Shown: positions 28,560 through 37,540 of the stretch, one piece after another
Position numbering within the stretch: position 1 is the stretch's first letter
How the letters are laid out: each line of letters starts with the position of its first letter
NCBI GenBank assembly: GCA_035762345.1
Contig: DASTPE010000066.1
Coordinates: 1-64,000 of the forward strand
Reading direction: 5' to 3'
DNA length: 64,000 nucleotides
From: SCGC-AG-212-J23 sp035762345
GTDB lineage: Bacteria; Pseudomonadota; Gammaproteobacteria; Burkholderiales; SG8-39
The notes under the pieces: model-generated
The model's input: only the letters and a program-made list of their open reading frames with translations
The model's database searches: none
What the model was told of the DNA's origin: nothing
Translations under genes and position numbers: made by a program

Positions 28560-29158
28560 TGGCCTGCGAATTGTAGGTATTTTTGGTGCAGCGCGCCGAC
28601 CTGTTTGCGCAACGACTCACGCGAGCCGCCGTTGTCGATCACGTCGTCGGCCGCCGCGACACGCTCGGCGCGCGTCGCCTGGGTGCGCATGATGGCGCGC
28701 ACTTCGCTTTCGGAAAACCCGGCGCGCGCGCGCACTCGCGCAAGCTGCGTCTCCTCGGGGCAGTCGACCACCAACACCCGGTCGACGCGCTTGCGGTAGT
28801 CGGGCGATTCGATGAGCAGAGGCACGACATGCACGACGTAAGGCCCGGTGGCGCCCGCGATGCGCCGGGCCGATTCATCGCGGATCATCGGGTGCAGCAG
28901 CGCCTCGAGCTCTCGCTTCGCCGCCGGGTCGGCGAATACGCGCTCGCGCACCTTCGCGCGGTTCATCGAGCCGTCGCCGCTCACTGCCTCCGGACCAAAG
29001 AGCTTCTCCACGCCGGCGATGGCGGCGCCGCCCTTCGCGGTGAGCTCGTGGGCAATGACGTCCGTGTCGACGACCGTGACGCCCAGCGCCGCAAAATCGG
29101 CCGCGGCGGCGGATTTTCCGCTGCCGATGCCGCCCGTCAGTCCCACCACGAAGGTCAC
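28556..29158 (-). CDS. coaE: Dephospho-CoA kinase
   Basis: CoaE phosphorylates dephospho-CoA, the last step of coenzyme A synthesis. The 200-residue P-loop kinase starts with FVVGLTGGIGSGKS and has DTDVIAHELT, HPMIRDE and VVPLLIES. GTG at 29158 overlaps the pilD stop (GTGA); a longer in-frame start upstream at 29350 would lie inside pilD and is not family-like. Confidence 0.96.
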   Translation of the reverse strand: MTFVVGLTGGIGSGKSAAAADFAALGVTVVDTDVIAHELTAKGGAAIAGVEKLFGPEAVSGDGSMNRAKVRERVFADPAAKRELEALLHPMIRDESARRIAGATGPYVVHVVPLLIESPDYRKRVDRVLVVDCPEETQLARVRARAGFSESEVRAIMRTQATRAERVAAADDVIDNGGSRESLRKQVGALHQKYLQFAGQ

Positions 29159-30018
29159 AGCCGCTGCAGATACCAGCGCAGGATCGGCTCGCCCCAGAAC
29201 ATGGCCACGATGCCGGCGATCGCGAGGTACGGACCGAAATGGAAGCGGAAGCTCGCGTCCCAGCGACCCCGGGCGGCGAACATCTGCAGCGCGCCGAACG
29301 CGAGACCGACGAGCGAGGAAAGCAGGATTACGAGCGGCAACAGCTTCCACCCGAGGAATGCGCCCACCGCCGCGTTCATCTTGAAATCGCCGTAACCCAT
29401 GCCTTCCTTACCGGTGACGAGCCTGTAGGCATGGAACACGAGCCACAGCGACAGGTAGCCGGCGGCGGCGCCGACGACCGCCTCCTGTATGGACGTAAAC
29501 GCATGGGTGAGGTTCAACAGCAAGCCCAGCCACAACAGGGGCAGGGTCAGGGCGTCGGGGAGGAGCCCCGTTTCCTGGTCGATGAAGGCGAGCGCGATCG
29601 TAAACCAGATGAAGATCGCGGCACCGAGCGCGGTGGCGGTCGCGCCGAAACGCCACGCGGCATATGCGGCACCGATGCCGGCGAGCACTTCGACCAATGG
29701 GTACTTGGCACTGATGCGCGTCCGGCATGCGGAGCACCTTCCGCGCAGCACGAGCCAACTGACGACCGGCACGTTTTCCCAGGCGCGGATGCGCTGCCCG
29801 CACGCCGGGCACGCCGAGCGCGGCGCGACAAGGCTATACGGCGGCTCCTGGGGCAGCGGCTGCCCGGCGAGCTCGGCGCATTCCTCGCGCCAGCCGCGCT
29901 CCAGCATCTTCGGCAGCCGATGGATGACGACGTTGAGGAACGAACCGATGCACAGCCCGAGCACCAGCGCCACCCACGGCAGGAAGGCCGGCTGTAGGAC
30001 CCAGCCGGCCGCCGTCAT
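29155..30018 (-). CDS. pilD: Type IV prepilin peptidase / N-methyltransferase
   Basis: PilD cleaves and N-methylates type IV prepilins and type II pseudopilins. The 287-residue polytopic membrane protein has the N-terminal cytoplasmic zinc domain with two CxxC pairs (CPACGQR and CSACRTR), the first catalytic aspartate in FIDQETGLLPD and the second in GYGDFKM. It follows pilC by 4 bases. Confidence 0.96.
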   Translation of the reverse strand: MTAAGWVLQPAFLPWVALVLGLCIGSFLNVVIHRLPKMLERGWREECAELAGQPLPQEPPYSLVAPRSACPACGQRIRAWENVPVVSWLVLRGRCSACRTRISAKYPLVEVLAGIGAAYAAWRFGATATALGAAIFIWFTIALAFIDQETGLLPDALTLPLLWLGLLLNLTHAFTSIQEAVVGAAAGYLSLWLVFHAYRLVTGKEGMGYGDFKMNAAVGAFLGWKLLPLVILLSSLVGLAFGALQMFAARGRWDASFRFHFGPYLAIAGIVAMFWGEPILRWYLQRL

Positions 30019-30022
30019 GATT

Positions 30023-31243
30023 TCAGAGAGCTTGCCCCAGTTTGAAGATCGGCAGGTACATCGCGATCACCATGCCGCCGATGATGACGCCAAGCACGAC
30101 CATGATCGCCGGTTCCAGCAGCGACGAGAGCGCCTCGACCGCGTCGTCGACTTCCTGCTCGTAGAAGTCGGCGACCTTGCCGAGCATGGCGTCGAGCGCT
30201 CCGGTCTCCTCGCCGATCGACACCATCTGCACCACCATGTTCGGGAACACATTGGAGTTCTGCATCGCCATCGTGAGCGAAGTACCGGTGGATACTTCCT
30301 GCTTGATCTGCCGGGTAGCCTGGGCGTAGATGTAGTTGCCCGCGGCGCCGCCCACCGAATCGAGCGCCTCGACCAGCGGCACTCCGGCGGCGAACATGGT
30401 GGACAGCGTCCGGGTCCAGCGCGCGATTGCCGATTTCCTCACCAGATCGCCGAAAAGCGGAAGCCTGAGCGTGAACCGATCCATGAAGATCTGCACCGCC
30501 ACCGAGCGCTTCCAGGCCTCCAGGAAGCCGTAGATCGCACCGCCGAGCACCGGAAATACGATGTACCAGTTGGCGACGAACCAATCCGAGACGCCCATGA
30601 CGACGAGCGTCGGCGCGGGCAGATCGGCGCCGAAGTTCGTGAACACCTCCTTGAACGCCGGGATCACGAAGATCATGATCACCGCGGTGATGATGAACGC
30701 CACCGCGATGATCGCGATGGGGTAGAACATCGCGCTCTTGATCTTCGACTTGATGGCGAGGATCTTCTCCTTGTAGCTCGCAAGGCGGTCGAGCAGGGTC
30801 TCGAGAATGCCGGCCTGCTCACCGGCCTGGACCAGGTTGCAGAAGAGCGCATCGAAGTGCAGCGGGAACTTCCGGAACGCCGAGGCGAGCGCGGAGCCGG
30901 TTTCGACGTCGGTCTTGATGTCGGTCAGCAGCTTCGCCACCGCGGCGTTCGACGCGCCCTTGCTCACAATGTCGAACGATTGCAGCAGCGGCACGCCTGC
31001 CTTCATCATGGTCGCGAGCTGGCGCGTGAAGAGCGTGATGTCCTTCTCGGTGACCTTGCCGCCTCCCCGGATCTTGACCGCCTTTACCTTCTGCACAACG
31101 ATGCCCTGACGGCGCAACGTTGCGTTCACTGCGGCTTCGCTCACTGCGCGCAGCTCGCCGCGAATCGTCTTCCCGGCCTTGTCCCGGCCTTCCCAACTGA
31201 ACGTGAATTGCTTAGGGCCCTTGGCGGCCGCTGCGGTTGCCAT
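30023..31243 (-). CDS. pilC: Type IV pilus inner-membrane platform protein PilC
   Basis: PilC anchors the pilus motor. The 406-residue protein has two repeated GspF domains (around 70-195 and 275-400), each with transmembrane helices, and hallmarks such as LATMMKAGVPLLQSFDI and its repeat TLSTMFAAGVPLVEALDSV. GGGAAGGGAG gives a strong ribosome site. The usual upstream partner pilB is not here: an 82-base gap separates pilC from a CNNM/CBS gene, so the motor ATPase must be encoded elsewhere. Confidence 0.95.
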   Translation of the reverse strand: MATAAAAKGPKQFTFSWEGRDKAGKTIRGELRAVSEAAVNATLRRQGIVVQKVKAVKIRGGGKVTEKDITLFTRQLATMMKAGVPLLQSFDIVSKGASNAAVAKLLTDIKTDVETGSALASAFRKFPLHFDALFCNLVQAGEQAGILETLLDRLASYKEKILAIKSKIKSAMFYPIAIIAVAFIITAVIMIFVIPAFKEVFTNFGADLPAPTLVVMGVSDWFVANWYIVFPVLGGAIYGFLEAWKRSVAVQIFMDRFTLRLPLFGDLVRKSAIARWTRTLSTMFAAGVPLVEALDSVGGAAGNYIYAQATRQIKQEVSTGTSLTMAMQNSNVFPNMVVQMVSIGEETGALDAMLGKVADFYEQEVDDAVEALSSLLEPAIMVVLGVIIGGMVIAMYLPIFKLGQAL

Positions 31244-31325
31244 ACTGAGCGCTCCCTTCCCCCTTTATCCTTTCGCCCAGATCATGCCCGCGGGTGAAGC
31301 GTTTGTAAAGCGTGAAGTTCCTCTT

Positions 31326-32648
31326 CTAAGCCTCTGAGGGCTCGGTATTTTCCACATTCTGCACGGGTCGGAATAGGCGCACCGTTTTGATTGTCCGCCC
31401 CTGGGCATGAAGGATCTCCATCGGCACGCTGCCGATCTTGATCGAGACATCAGCCTCGGGGATGTCCTGCAGGTGCTCGAGGATCAGCCCGTTCAGGGTC
31501 TTGGGGCCGTCGGTGGGAAGGGCGAGCCCAAGGGCGCGGTTTACCTCGCGTACGGGGGTGGCTCCCTCGGCGGTAGCGGCGCCGCTGCGGTCCCAGGCGA
31601 GTGCCTGCCCCGCGGTCGGCAGCGAGGTGGTGAACTTGCCGATGATCTCCTCGATGATGTCCTCGAGCGTGAGCAGTCCCATGAGTTCGCCGTATTCATC
31701 GACCACGAGCGCAATGCGCTCGCGGTTCTCCTGGAAGTACTGCATTTGCGCAAGCACCGGGGTGGTCGCCGGAACGAAATAAGGCTCGCCGAGCATCGAT
31801 TCGAGCGTCGGCTTGTCGAGCGTACCGGTCGGCAGCGCCGTCAGCACCTTCTTCAGATGAAGCACGCCGACCACATCGCCGAGCGCGCTTCGAAACACCG
31901 GCAGCCGGCCATGGTGACTGGTGACGATCTGGCGCACGATGCTCTCCATGTCGTCGTCGAGGCTCAGGGACTCGATCTTGGCCCGCGGCACCATGATGTC
32001 CTGCACCGTAACCGCGCCGAGGTCGAACAGGTTGAGCAGGATAGAGACGTGTTTCTTCGGCAGCACGTTGGAATACTCGAGAAGGATCGTGCGGATCTCC
32101 TCCGGGGACATTTCGCCTTGGTCCTCGCCGCCGCGCATGCGCGCGAGCGCGAGCAGCGGATTCAGAATCGCATTGGTCGATGTGGAGAGCAGCGACACAA
32201 AAGGGGCCGAAATCTTCGCCAGCAGGCGCATCGGCCACGCCACCATGCGTGCTATCCCTTCCGCGTTGTGCTGCCCGAGGCGTTTGGGCACGAGCTCGCC
32301 GACGACGATCGACACGTACGTAATCGCGACCACGATGCTCACGGTCGAAACAACGTTGGCCGTCTTCGCCGTGATCGGGAGCGTCGATTGCAGCCAGGCC
32401 GAAACCGGCGCGGACAGGAATGCTTCGCCCACGATGCCGTTCAGGATGCCGATCGAGGTAATTCCGATCTGGATGGTCGAAAGGAACCGGGTAGGGTCGC
32501 GCGCCAGCGCGAGCGCCGAGGCGGCGAGCTTGTCCCCCTGCTTGGCCCTCGTTTCTAGGCGAGGCTTGCGCGCGGTCAGCAATGCCACTTCCGACATGGC
32601 GAACGCGCCGTTCAGGAGAATGAGGCTGGCGAGGAGGAGGAGTTCCAT
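31326..32648 (-). CDS. CNNM/CBS-domain membrane protein (HlyC/CorC family)
   Basis: A 440-residue inner-membrane protein: DUF21/CNNM transmembrane domain (about 1-190, ending near VGELVPKRLGQHNAEGIA), a CBS pair (about 210-335) with VPRAKIESL and VDEYGELMGLLTLEDIIEEIIG, and a C-terminal CorC_HlyC domain. Family members are linked to Mg2+ or Co2+ efflux or resistance; haemolysin activity is a legacy name. Its stop lies 82 bases upstream of pilC, so it may be the promoter-proximal gene of the pilC-pilD-coaE-zapD-yacG run. Confidence 0.92.
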   Translation of the reverse strand: MELLLLASLILLNGAFAMSEVALLTARKPRLETRAKQGDKLAASALALARDPTRFLSTIQIGITSIGILNGIVGEAFLSAPVSAWLQSTLPITAKTANVVSTVSIVVAITYVSIVVGELVPKRLGQHNAEGIARMVAWPMRLLAKISAPFVSLLSTSTNAILNPLLALARMRGGEDQGEMSPEEIRTILLEYSNVLPKKHVSILLNLFDLGAVTVQDIMVPRAKIESLSLDDDMESIVRQIVTSHHGRLPVFRSALGDVVGVLHLKKVLTALPTGTLDKPTLESMLGEPYFVPATTPVLAQMQYFQENRERIALVVDEYGELMGLLTLEDIIEEIIGKFTTSLPTAGQALAWDRSGAATAEGATPVREVNRALGLALPTDGPKTLNGLILEHLQDIPEADVSIKIGSVPMEILHAQGRTIKTVRLFRPVQNVENTEPSEA

Positions 32649-32660
32649 GGATCATCCCGT

Positions 32661-33497
32661 TCAACTGCGTCCGAGCAGCACTTCGAGCACGAAGCGGCTG
32701 CCGACGTAGGCGAGGAGCAGCATGACGAAGCCGGTGAGCGTCCAGCGCAGCGCGGTGCGCCCGCGCCAGCCGTAGCGCCAGCGCCCGGCAAGCAGCAGGC
32801 CGAAAGTGACCCACGAGAGGAGCGCGAATACCGTCTTGTGGTCGAAGGTCAGCGCACGACCGAACAACGTTTCGGAGAACGTAATGCCGGTGACGAGCGT
32901 CAGCGTCAGGAAAATGAACGCCGCCCCGATCATCCGGAAGAGGAGTTTCTCGAGCGTGAGGAGCGGTGGCAGGTTGGGGAAAGCGGCCGTGCCCTTGCGG
33001 TGCAGCTGCCGCTCCGCCACCGCCATCAGCGTCGCGTGCAGCAGCGCGATCACGAACAGGCCGTACGCGAGCATGGCAAGCGCGAGATGCAGCTTGAACT
33101 CTGCCGCCTGCGCATGCGCGCCGGTGAGCACGAGGCCGGGAAAAAGAGCAGGGAGCGGCACGGCGAGGGCGGCGAGCGCGAGCACCAGCGGCTGCATGCC
33201 CTCCAGCTCGTAAAACAGGCTCTCGATCCAGTAGAGCGCAACGCCGACCAGCATCATCACCGAGAGCGCCTGTGCGAAGCCGAACCTCAGCTCGCGGGAG
33301 AAAACGCCGTCGTACAGCAGCCAACCGTGCAGCGCGGCTGGAACCAGGATGGCGGCGCGCTCCCAGGCGCGCAGCCCACGCTTGCCGTCCGTGGCCGGCG
33401 CGAGCCCGCGTCCTCTATGCCAGCGTGTCTTCCAGAAGTGCCAGGCCAACCCGACGTACATGGCCGAGGCGATGCCGTGAATTACAATGTCGGGCAC
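32661..33497 (-). CDS. CcsA/YpjD-family cytochrome c assembly-like membrane protein
   Basis: A 278-residue protein with about eight transmembrane helices. The C-terminal half has the CcsA-like TLTLVTGITFSETLFGRALTFDHKTVFALLSWVTFGLLL segment with a conserved histidine, typical of the YpjD/CcsA family next to ffh in betaproteobacteria. True CcsA exports haem for c-type cytochromes; the WWD loop is not evident here, so the role is uncertain. It starts with GTG, divergent from ffh with only 31 bases between start codons. Confidence 0.82.
   Translation of the reverse strand: MPDIVIHGIASAMYVGLAWHFWKTRWHRGRGLAPATDGKRGLRAWERAAILVPAALHGWLLYDGVFSRELRFGFAQALSVMMLVGVALYWIESLFYELEGMQPLVLALAALAVPLPALFPGLVLTGAHAQAAEFKLHLALAMLAYGLFVIALLHATLMAVAERQLHRKGTAAFPNLPPLLTLEKLLFRMIGAAFIFLTLTLVTGITFSETLFGRALTFDHKTVFALLSWVTFGLLLAGRWRYGWRGRTALRWTLTGFVMLLLAYVGSRFVLEVLLGRS
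33483..33488 (+). promoter_or_regulatory. Candidate -10 element for ffh
   Basis: TACAAT lies 41-46 bases upstream of the ffh start, inside the 5' end of the divergent CcsA-like gene. No good -35 match is seen, so support is limited. Confidence 0.3.
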
Positions 33498-33528
33498 CGC
33501 TTCAGTTTATCACCCGAGTTTCGGCACC

Positions 33529-34878
33529 GTGCTTGATACCCTGACCTCGCGCCTCGCGCGCATCGTGAAGCACATTCGCGGGGAGGCACGCCTCACCGAG
33601 TCGAACATCCAGGAAGCGCTGCGCGAAGTTCGCGTCGCGCTGCTCGAGGCGGACGTCGCGCTACCGGTCGTGAAGCACTTCATCGACTCGGTGCGCGGCG
33701 CTGCGCTCGGCGAGGAGGTCGTCGGCAGCCTGACGCCCGGCCAGGCGCTGATCGGCGTCGTGCACCGCGAGCTCACCAAGCTCATGGGCGAGGCGAACGT
33801 CGGCTTGAACCTCGCCGCGCAGCCGCCGGCGGTCATTCTCATGGCGGGCTTGCAAGGCTCGGGCAAGACGACCACCTGCGGCAAGCTCGCAAGGCTTCTC
33901 ATCAAGGACAAGAAGAAGGTGGCGCTCGTCTCCTGCGACGTGTATCGCCCTGCCGCCATCGAGCAGCTGAAGACGGTTGCTTCACAAGCAAGTGCGCAGT
34001 TTGTGCCTTCCGTGGCTGGTGAGAAACCTGCCGACATTGCACGTCGGGCGGTGGACTACGCGCGCACCCATTACCTGGACGTGCTTATCGTCGACACTGC
34101 GGGGCGGCTCGCGATCGACGAGGAGATGATGCTCGAGATCGCCGAGCTGCATGCGGCGCTGAAGCCCGTCGAGACACTCTTCGTCGTTGACGCGATGCAG
34201 GGACAGGACGCGGTCAACGTCGCGCGCGTGTTCAACGAGCGGTTGCCCCTTACCGGGGTAGTACTCACCAAGCTCGACGGCGACGCGCGCGGCGGCGCGG
34301 CGCTCTCGGTGCGCCACGTCACCGGCAAGCCGATCAAATTCGCTGGCGTGGGCGAAAAGCTCGATGGGCTGGAAGCGTTCTATCCCGAGCGCATGGCGGC
34401 GCGCATTCTCGGCATGGGCGACATCTTGTCGCTCGTCGAGGAGGCGCACGCCAAGATCGACCTCGCTGAGGCGCAGCGTGTCGCCGAGAAAGTGAAGAAG
34501 GGCAAGGGATTCGACCTCGAGGACTTCAAGCAGCAGATCGTGCAGATGAAGAAGATGGGCGGGGTCGCTTCGCTTATGGACAAGCTTCCCGCCCAGATCG
34601 TCGGCCAGATCGACCCGGCGAAGCTGCAGGACGAGACTCAGTTCAGGCGCATCGAGGGAATCATCAACTCGATGACTCCCGCCGAGCGCCGCAAGCCAGA
34701 GATCATCAAGGCCTCGCGTAAGCGCCGCATCGCCGCCGGCGCCGGCGTGCCGGTGCAGGCGGTGAACCAGCTGCTCAGCCAGTTCGAGCAGATGCAGAAG
34801 ATGATGAAGATGATGAAAGGCGGGAACCTGCGGCGCATGATGCGCGGGATGAAGGGCATGCTGCCCGGCATGCGCTAG
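33529..34878 (+). CDS. ffh: Signal recognition particle protein Ffh
   Basis: Ffh with 4.5S RNA delivers nascent membrane proteins to FtsY. The 449-residue protein has the N domain, then the G domain with G1 GLQGSGKTTTCGKLA (about 105-119), DTAGRLA, and TKLDGDARGGAALS, and the Met-rich M domain (KMGGVASLMDKLP and a C-terminal run of KMMKMMKGG type). GTG at 33529 gives the usual LDTLTSRL start. The 4.5S RNA gene is not in the window. Confidence 0.98.
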   Translation: MLDTLTSRLARIVKHIRGEARLTESNIQEALREVRVALLEADVALPVVKHFIDSVRGAALGEEVVGSLTPGQALIGVVHRELTKLMGEANVGLNLAAQPPAVILMAGLQGSGKTTTCGKLARLLIKDKKKVALVSCDVYRPAAIEQLKTVASQASAQFVPSVAGEKPADIARRAVDYARTHYLDVLIVDTAGRLAIDEEMMLEIAELHAALKPVETLFVVDAMQGQDAVNVARVFNERLPLTGVVLTKLDGDARGGAALSVRHVTGKPIKFAGVGEKLDGLEAFYPERMAARILGMGDILSLVEEAHAKIDLAEAQRVAEKVKKGKGFDLEDFKQQIVQMKKMGGVASLMDKLPAQIVGQIDPAKLQDETQFRRIEGIINSMTPAERRKPEIIKASRKRRIAAGAGVPVQAVNQLLSQFEQMQKMMKMMKGGNLRRMMRGMKGMLPGMR

Positions 34879-36029
34879 TGCCGGCGCCGCGCGCCGCCGC
34901 TGCGATCGCCGCCGCCACGGCGCTCAACCTGCCGTTCGGCACGCTCTACGCCTTTAGCGTCTTACTGAAGCCGATAGAGACGCTTATCGGTGTGGGGCGC
35001 GCGCAGATGAGCTTTGTATTCGCGCTCGCCACAATTACGTTGACGCTCGGGATGGTGCTTGCGCCGAGCGTTTACCGGCGCTTGCCGCCGCCGCTCATCG
35101 CGTTGTCCTGTGGAGCCTGTAGCGCCGTGGGGCTGTTCATCGCTGCCACGGCGCGAAGCTTCGCCGAGCTTGTCGCGGGCTATGGCGTCCTTTTCGGCAT
35201 CGGCGCCGGCGTCGGCTTCATTCTTGTGCAGCAAGGCGTGAATCAGAGCCTGACCGCGCGAAGCGGGCTGGCCAACGGCTACGTGGTGAGCCTCTATCCG
35301 CTCGGGGCGATGCTCGGCGCCCCGCTCTTCGGCTGGGCAATCGAGGCGTACGGCGTTCGCGTTACGCTCGGCGCCCTGGGCGTCGCAGTGCTTGCCGGCT
35401 GCGGGGTCACCGCGCTTCTGCTTCGCGCCGCCGGAATCCGAATGCATCAAGAAACGGCTGGGAAAGTAATCGAGAAAGAGCAGCAGTGGCGCGTCTTCCT
35501 GCTGCTCGCCACGGTCTTCTTTCTCGCCGCTGCCGCGGGCCTCATGGTCATGAGCCAGGCTGCAGGCATCGTGCAGGCCTACGGCGGAGCAACGGCGCTC
35601 GCCGTCGGCGCGACGACGTTCATCACCGGCGCGGTTGGCGCGGCTCGCATTGCCGGCGGCTGGCTTGTGGACCGGTTCGCGATTCCACGCGTCGCGATGG
35701 GGTCGCAGCTCTTCGCGCTGTGTGGAGCGTTGATCTTCACCTTGTTCCCAGGCCCGCGCATCGCCGTGCCTGCGCTCGCGATGATCGGCATGGGCTACGG
35801 CGTCATTTCGGGGCTCACTGCCGCGGCGATTGCGCGCTACTGGGGAAAGAACGCGTTCGGCCGTGTTGCAGGGCGTCTCTATGTCGCCTGGTGCGTTGCC
35901 GCTATCAGCCTGCCGATACTCGCCGGCTGGCTGTATGACCGCACCGGGGGCTACGGCGCAGCGGTACTCATCGCGGGCGGGCTGAATCTTCTTGCAGTCG
36001 GCGTCGCCTTGCGCCTACCAAAGCCCTGA
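34878..36029 (+). CDS. MFS transporter, oxalate/formate antiporter-like
   Basis: The 383-residue protein has about twelve transmembrane helices and the character of the OFA subfamily: LPFGTLYAFSVLL at the N-terminus, GIGAGVGFILVQQGVNQ, ANGYVVSLYPLGAMLGAPLFGWAIEAYG and the matching second half with AAAIARYWGKNAFGRVAG. The substrate (an organic anion is likely) cannot be assigned. GTG overlaps the ffh stop by one base, so it is probably co-translated with ffh. Confidence 0.87.
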   Translation: MPAPRAAAAIAAATALNLPFGTLYAFSVLLKPIETLIGVGRAQMSFVFALATITLTLGMVLAPSVYRRLPPPLIALSCGACSAVGLFIAATARSFAELVAGYGVLFGIGAGVGFILVQQGVNQSLTARSGLANGYVVSLYPLGAMLGAPLFGWAIEAYGVRVTLGALGVAVLAGCGVTALLLRAAGIRMHQETAGKVIEKEQQWRVFLLLATVFFLAAAAGLMVMSQAAGIVQAYGGATALAVGATTFITGAVGAARIAGGWLVDRFAIPRVAMGSQLFALCGALIFTLFPGPRIAVPALAMIGMGYGVISGLTAAAIARYWGKNAFGRVAGRLYVAWCVAAISLPILAGWLYDRTGGYGAAVLIAGGLNLLAVGVALRLPKP

Positions 36030-36038
36030 TTTCTCCCT

Positions 36039-36044
36039 TATAAT
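36039..36044 (+). promoter_or_regulatory. -10 element of the rpsP operon
   Basis: A perfect TATAAT lies 34-39 bases upstream of rpsP; no convincing -35 hexamer is visible at 16-18 bases. A small hairpin follows (CCGCG at 36045-36049 with CGCGG at 36056-36060) in the presumed leader, and GGAG precedes the start codon. Confidence 0.55.
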
Positions 36045-36077
36045 CCGCGCCTTTTCGCGGTTTGCGGAGTATTCCCG

Positions 36078-36329
36078 ATGGTGGTGATTCGACTGCAGCG
36101 CGGCGGCGCGAACAAGCGGCCGTTCTTTCATGTCGTGGTGGCCGACTCGCGGCGCGCGGCGGGCAAGAAATTTATCGAGCGGCTTGGGTTTTTCGATCCG
36201 AAGGCGCCGCAAGGCCGCGAGGCGCTGCGCGTGAACATGGAGCGCGTCAAGCACTGGACGGGCAAGGGTGCGCAGCTCTCGCCGACCGCGGCGCGGCTCG
36301 TAAGGCAGTTTGCAAAAAAGGCAGCCTGA
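36078..36329 (+). CDS. rpsP: 30S ribosomal protein S16
   Basis: The 83-residue protein begins MVVIRLQRGGANKRPFFHVVVADSR, the S16 signature, and continues GKKFIERLGFFDPKA. S16 stabilises the body of the 30S subunit. It leads the classic rpsP-rimM-trmD-rplS operon. Confidence 0.98.
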   Translation: MVVIRLQRGGANKRPFFHVVVADSRRAAGKKFIERLGFFDPKAPQGREALRVNMERVKHWTGKGAQLSPTAARLVRQFAKKAA

Positions 36330-36804
36330 AAAACTCGTAGAGATGGGCCGGGTTGCCGGCTCGTACGGCGTACGCGGGTGGATCAGGGTAGAGGAAGCGC
36401 AGGCGGCGCTGCTGCGGTGCGCAGCGTGGTCGATCGGGGGAAAGGAGTATCCGCTCGAGCAGCTGAAGGAGCATGCGGGCACGCTGCTCGCGAAGCTCGA
36501 GGGCTTGGAGAGTCGCGAGGCCGCGCTCAAGCTCAAGGGCTCGACGGTGTACGTGCGGCGCGATGCGATGCCCGCGCCTGAAGAGGGACACTACTACCTC
36601 GCAGACCTCATCGGCCTCGAGGTGGTGAACGAGCAGGGAATAGTGCTCGGCAAGGTGAAGCGCTGGATGTTCAACGGCGTGCAGGACGTCATGGAGGTGG
36701 CGGGGAACGGCAAAGTGCGATTGCTGCCGTGGACCCCTGAAGTGGTGAGAAACGTCGACTTGCAGAAACGGCAGATCGATGTGGCGTGGGGAGCGGACTG
36801 GTGA
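36310..36804 (+). CDS. rimM: 16S rRNA processing protein RimM
   Basis: RimM helps mature the 30S head and binds S19. The 164-residue protein has the N-terminal MGRVAGSYGVRGWIRV barrel and a C-terminal PRC barrel with HYYLADLIGLEVVNEQGIVLGKV. The TTG at 36310 overlaps rpsP by 20 bases; an ATG at 36343 (MGRVAGSYG) is the alternative, and families usually have about ten residues before that point, favouring TTG. Confidence 0.95.
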   Translation: MQKRQPEKLVEMGRVAGSYGVRGWIRVEEAQAALLRCAAWSIGGKEYPLEQLKEHAGTLLAKLEGLESREAALKLKGSTVYVRRDAMPAPEEGHYYLADLIGLEVVNEQGIVLGKVKRWMFNGVQDVMEVAGNGKVRLLPWTPEVVRNVDLQKRQIDVAWGADW

Positions 36805-37538
36805 TCCGCTTCGACGTAGTGACGCTGTTCCCGGAGATGTTTGCCGCAATCACGGGCAGCGGGATCACGAGCCGGGCTCTGGAAGCGGGGTTGTATTCCC
36901 TGACCACGTGGAACCCGCGCCACTTCGCACCGGACAAGTACCGGACGGTCGACGACCGGCCGTACGGCGGCGGGCCCGGCATGGTGATGCTCGCCGCGCC
37001 GCTGGAAAAAACGCTGGACGCGATTAAAGCAGCGGATGGCGGCAGGGTGGTGTACCTGACGCCGCAAGGAAGGAGGCTCGATCACCGCAGGGTGATGGAG
37101 CTGAAGGACGAGCGGGCGCTGACGCTGCTCTGCGGCCGCTACGAGGGAGTGGATGAGCGGCTGCTCGAGCGCCGAGTCGACGAGGAGATCTCCATCGGCG
37201 ACTTCGTGCTCTCGGGGGGCGAAGTGGCGGCGATGGCGCTGGTCGACGCCGTGGTGCGGCAACTGCCGGGCGCATTAGGGGACGAGGCCTCCGCGCTGGA
37301 AGAGTCATTCGCCGACGGGCTGCTCGACTGCCCGCAGTACACCCGGCCCGAGGTGCACGCCGGGCTGCACGTGCCGCAGGTGCTGCTTTCGGGGCACCAC
37401 GGCGAGATCCGGCGCTGGCGGCTGAAGCAGGCGCTTGGCAGGACGTGGCTGCGCCGGCCCGAGCTGCTGGCGGCACGCAGGCTGAGCGCAGAAGAGCAGG
37501 GATTACTGGACGAGTTCAAACACGAAATGCGAGGTTGA
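36801..37538 (+). CDS. trmD: tRNA (guanine-37-N1)-methyltransferase
   Basis: TrmD methylates G37 next to the anticodon to prevent frameshifting. The 245-residue SPOUT enzyme begins IRFDVVTLFPEMF and has the trefoil-knot motifs VDDRPYGGGPGMVM, LLCGRYEGVDERLLE and EEISIGDFVLSGGEVAAM. GTG at 36801 overlaps the rimM stop; GTG gives the family-typical start, while the in-frame upstream ATG does not. Confidence 0.98.
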   Translation: MIRFDVVTLFPEMFAAITGSGITSRALEAGLYSLTTWNPRHFAPDKYRTVDDRPYGGGPGMVMLAAPLEKTLDAIKAADGGRVVYLTPQGRRLDHRRVMELKDERALTLLCGRYEGVDERLLERRVDEEISIGDFVLSGGEVAAMALVDAVVRQLPGALGDEASALEESFADGLLDCPQYTRPEVHAGLHVPQVLLSGHHGEIRRWRLKQALGRTWLRRPELLAARRLSAEEQGLLDEFKHEMRG

Positions 37539-37540
37539 CC

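Noticed and set aside
31244..31325. Regulatory element before pilC
   Set aside because: Apart from a strong ribosome site I found no convincing promoter hexamers or inverted repeat in this 82-base gap.
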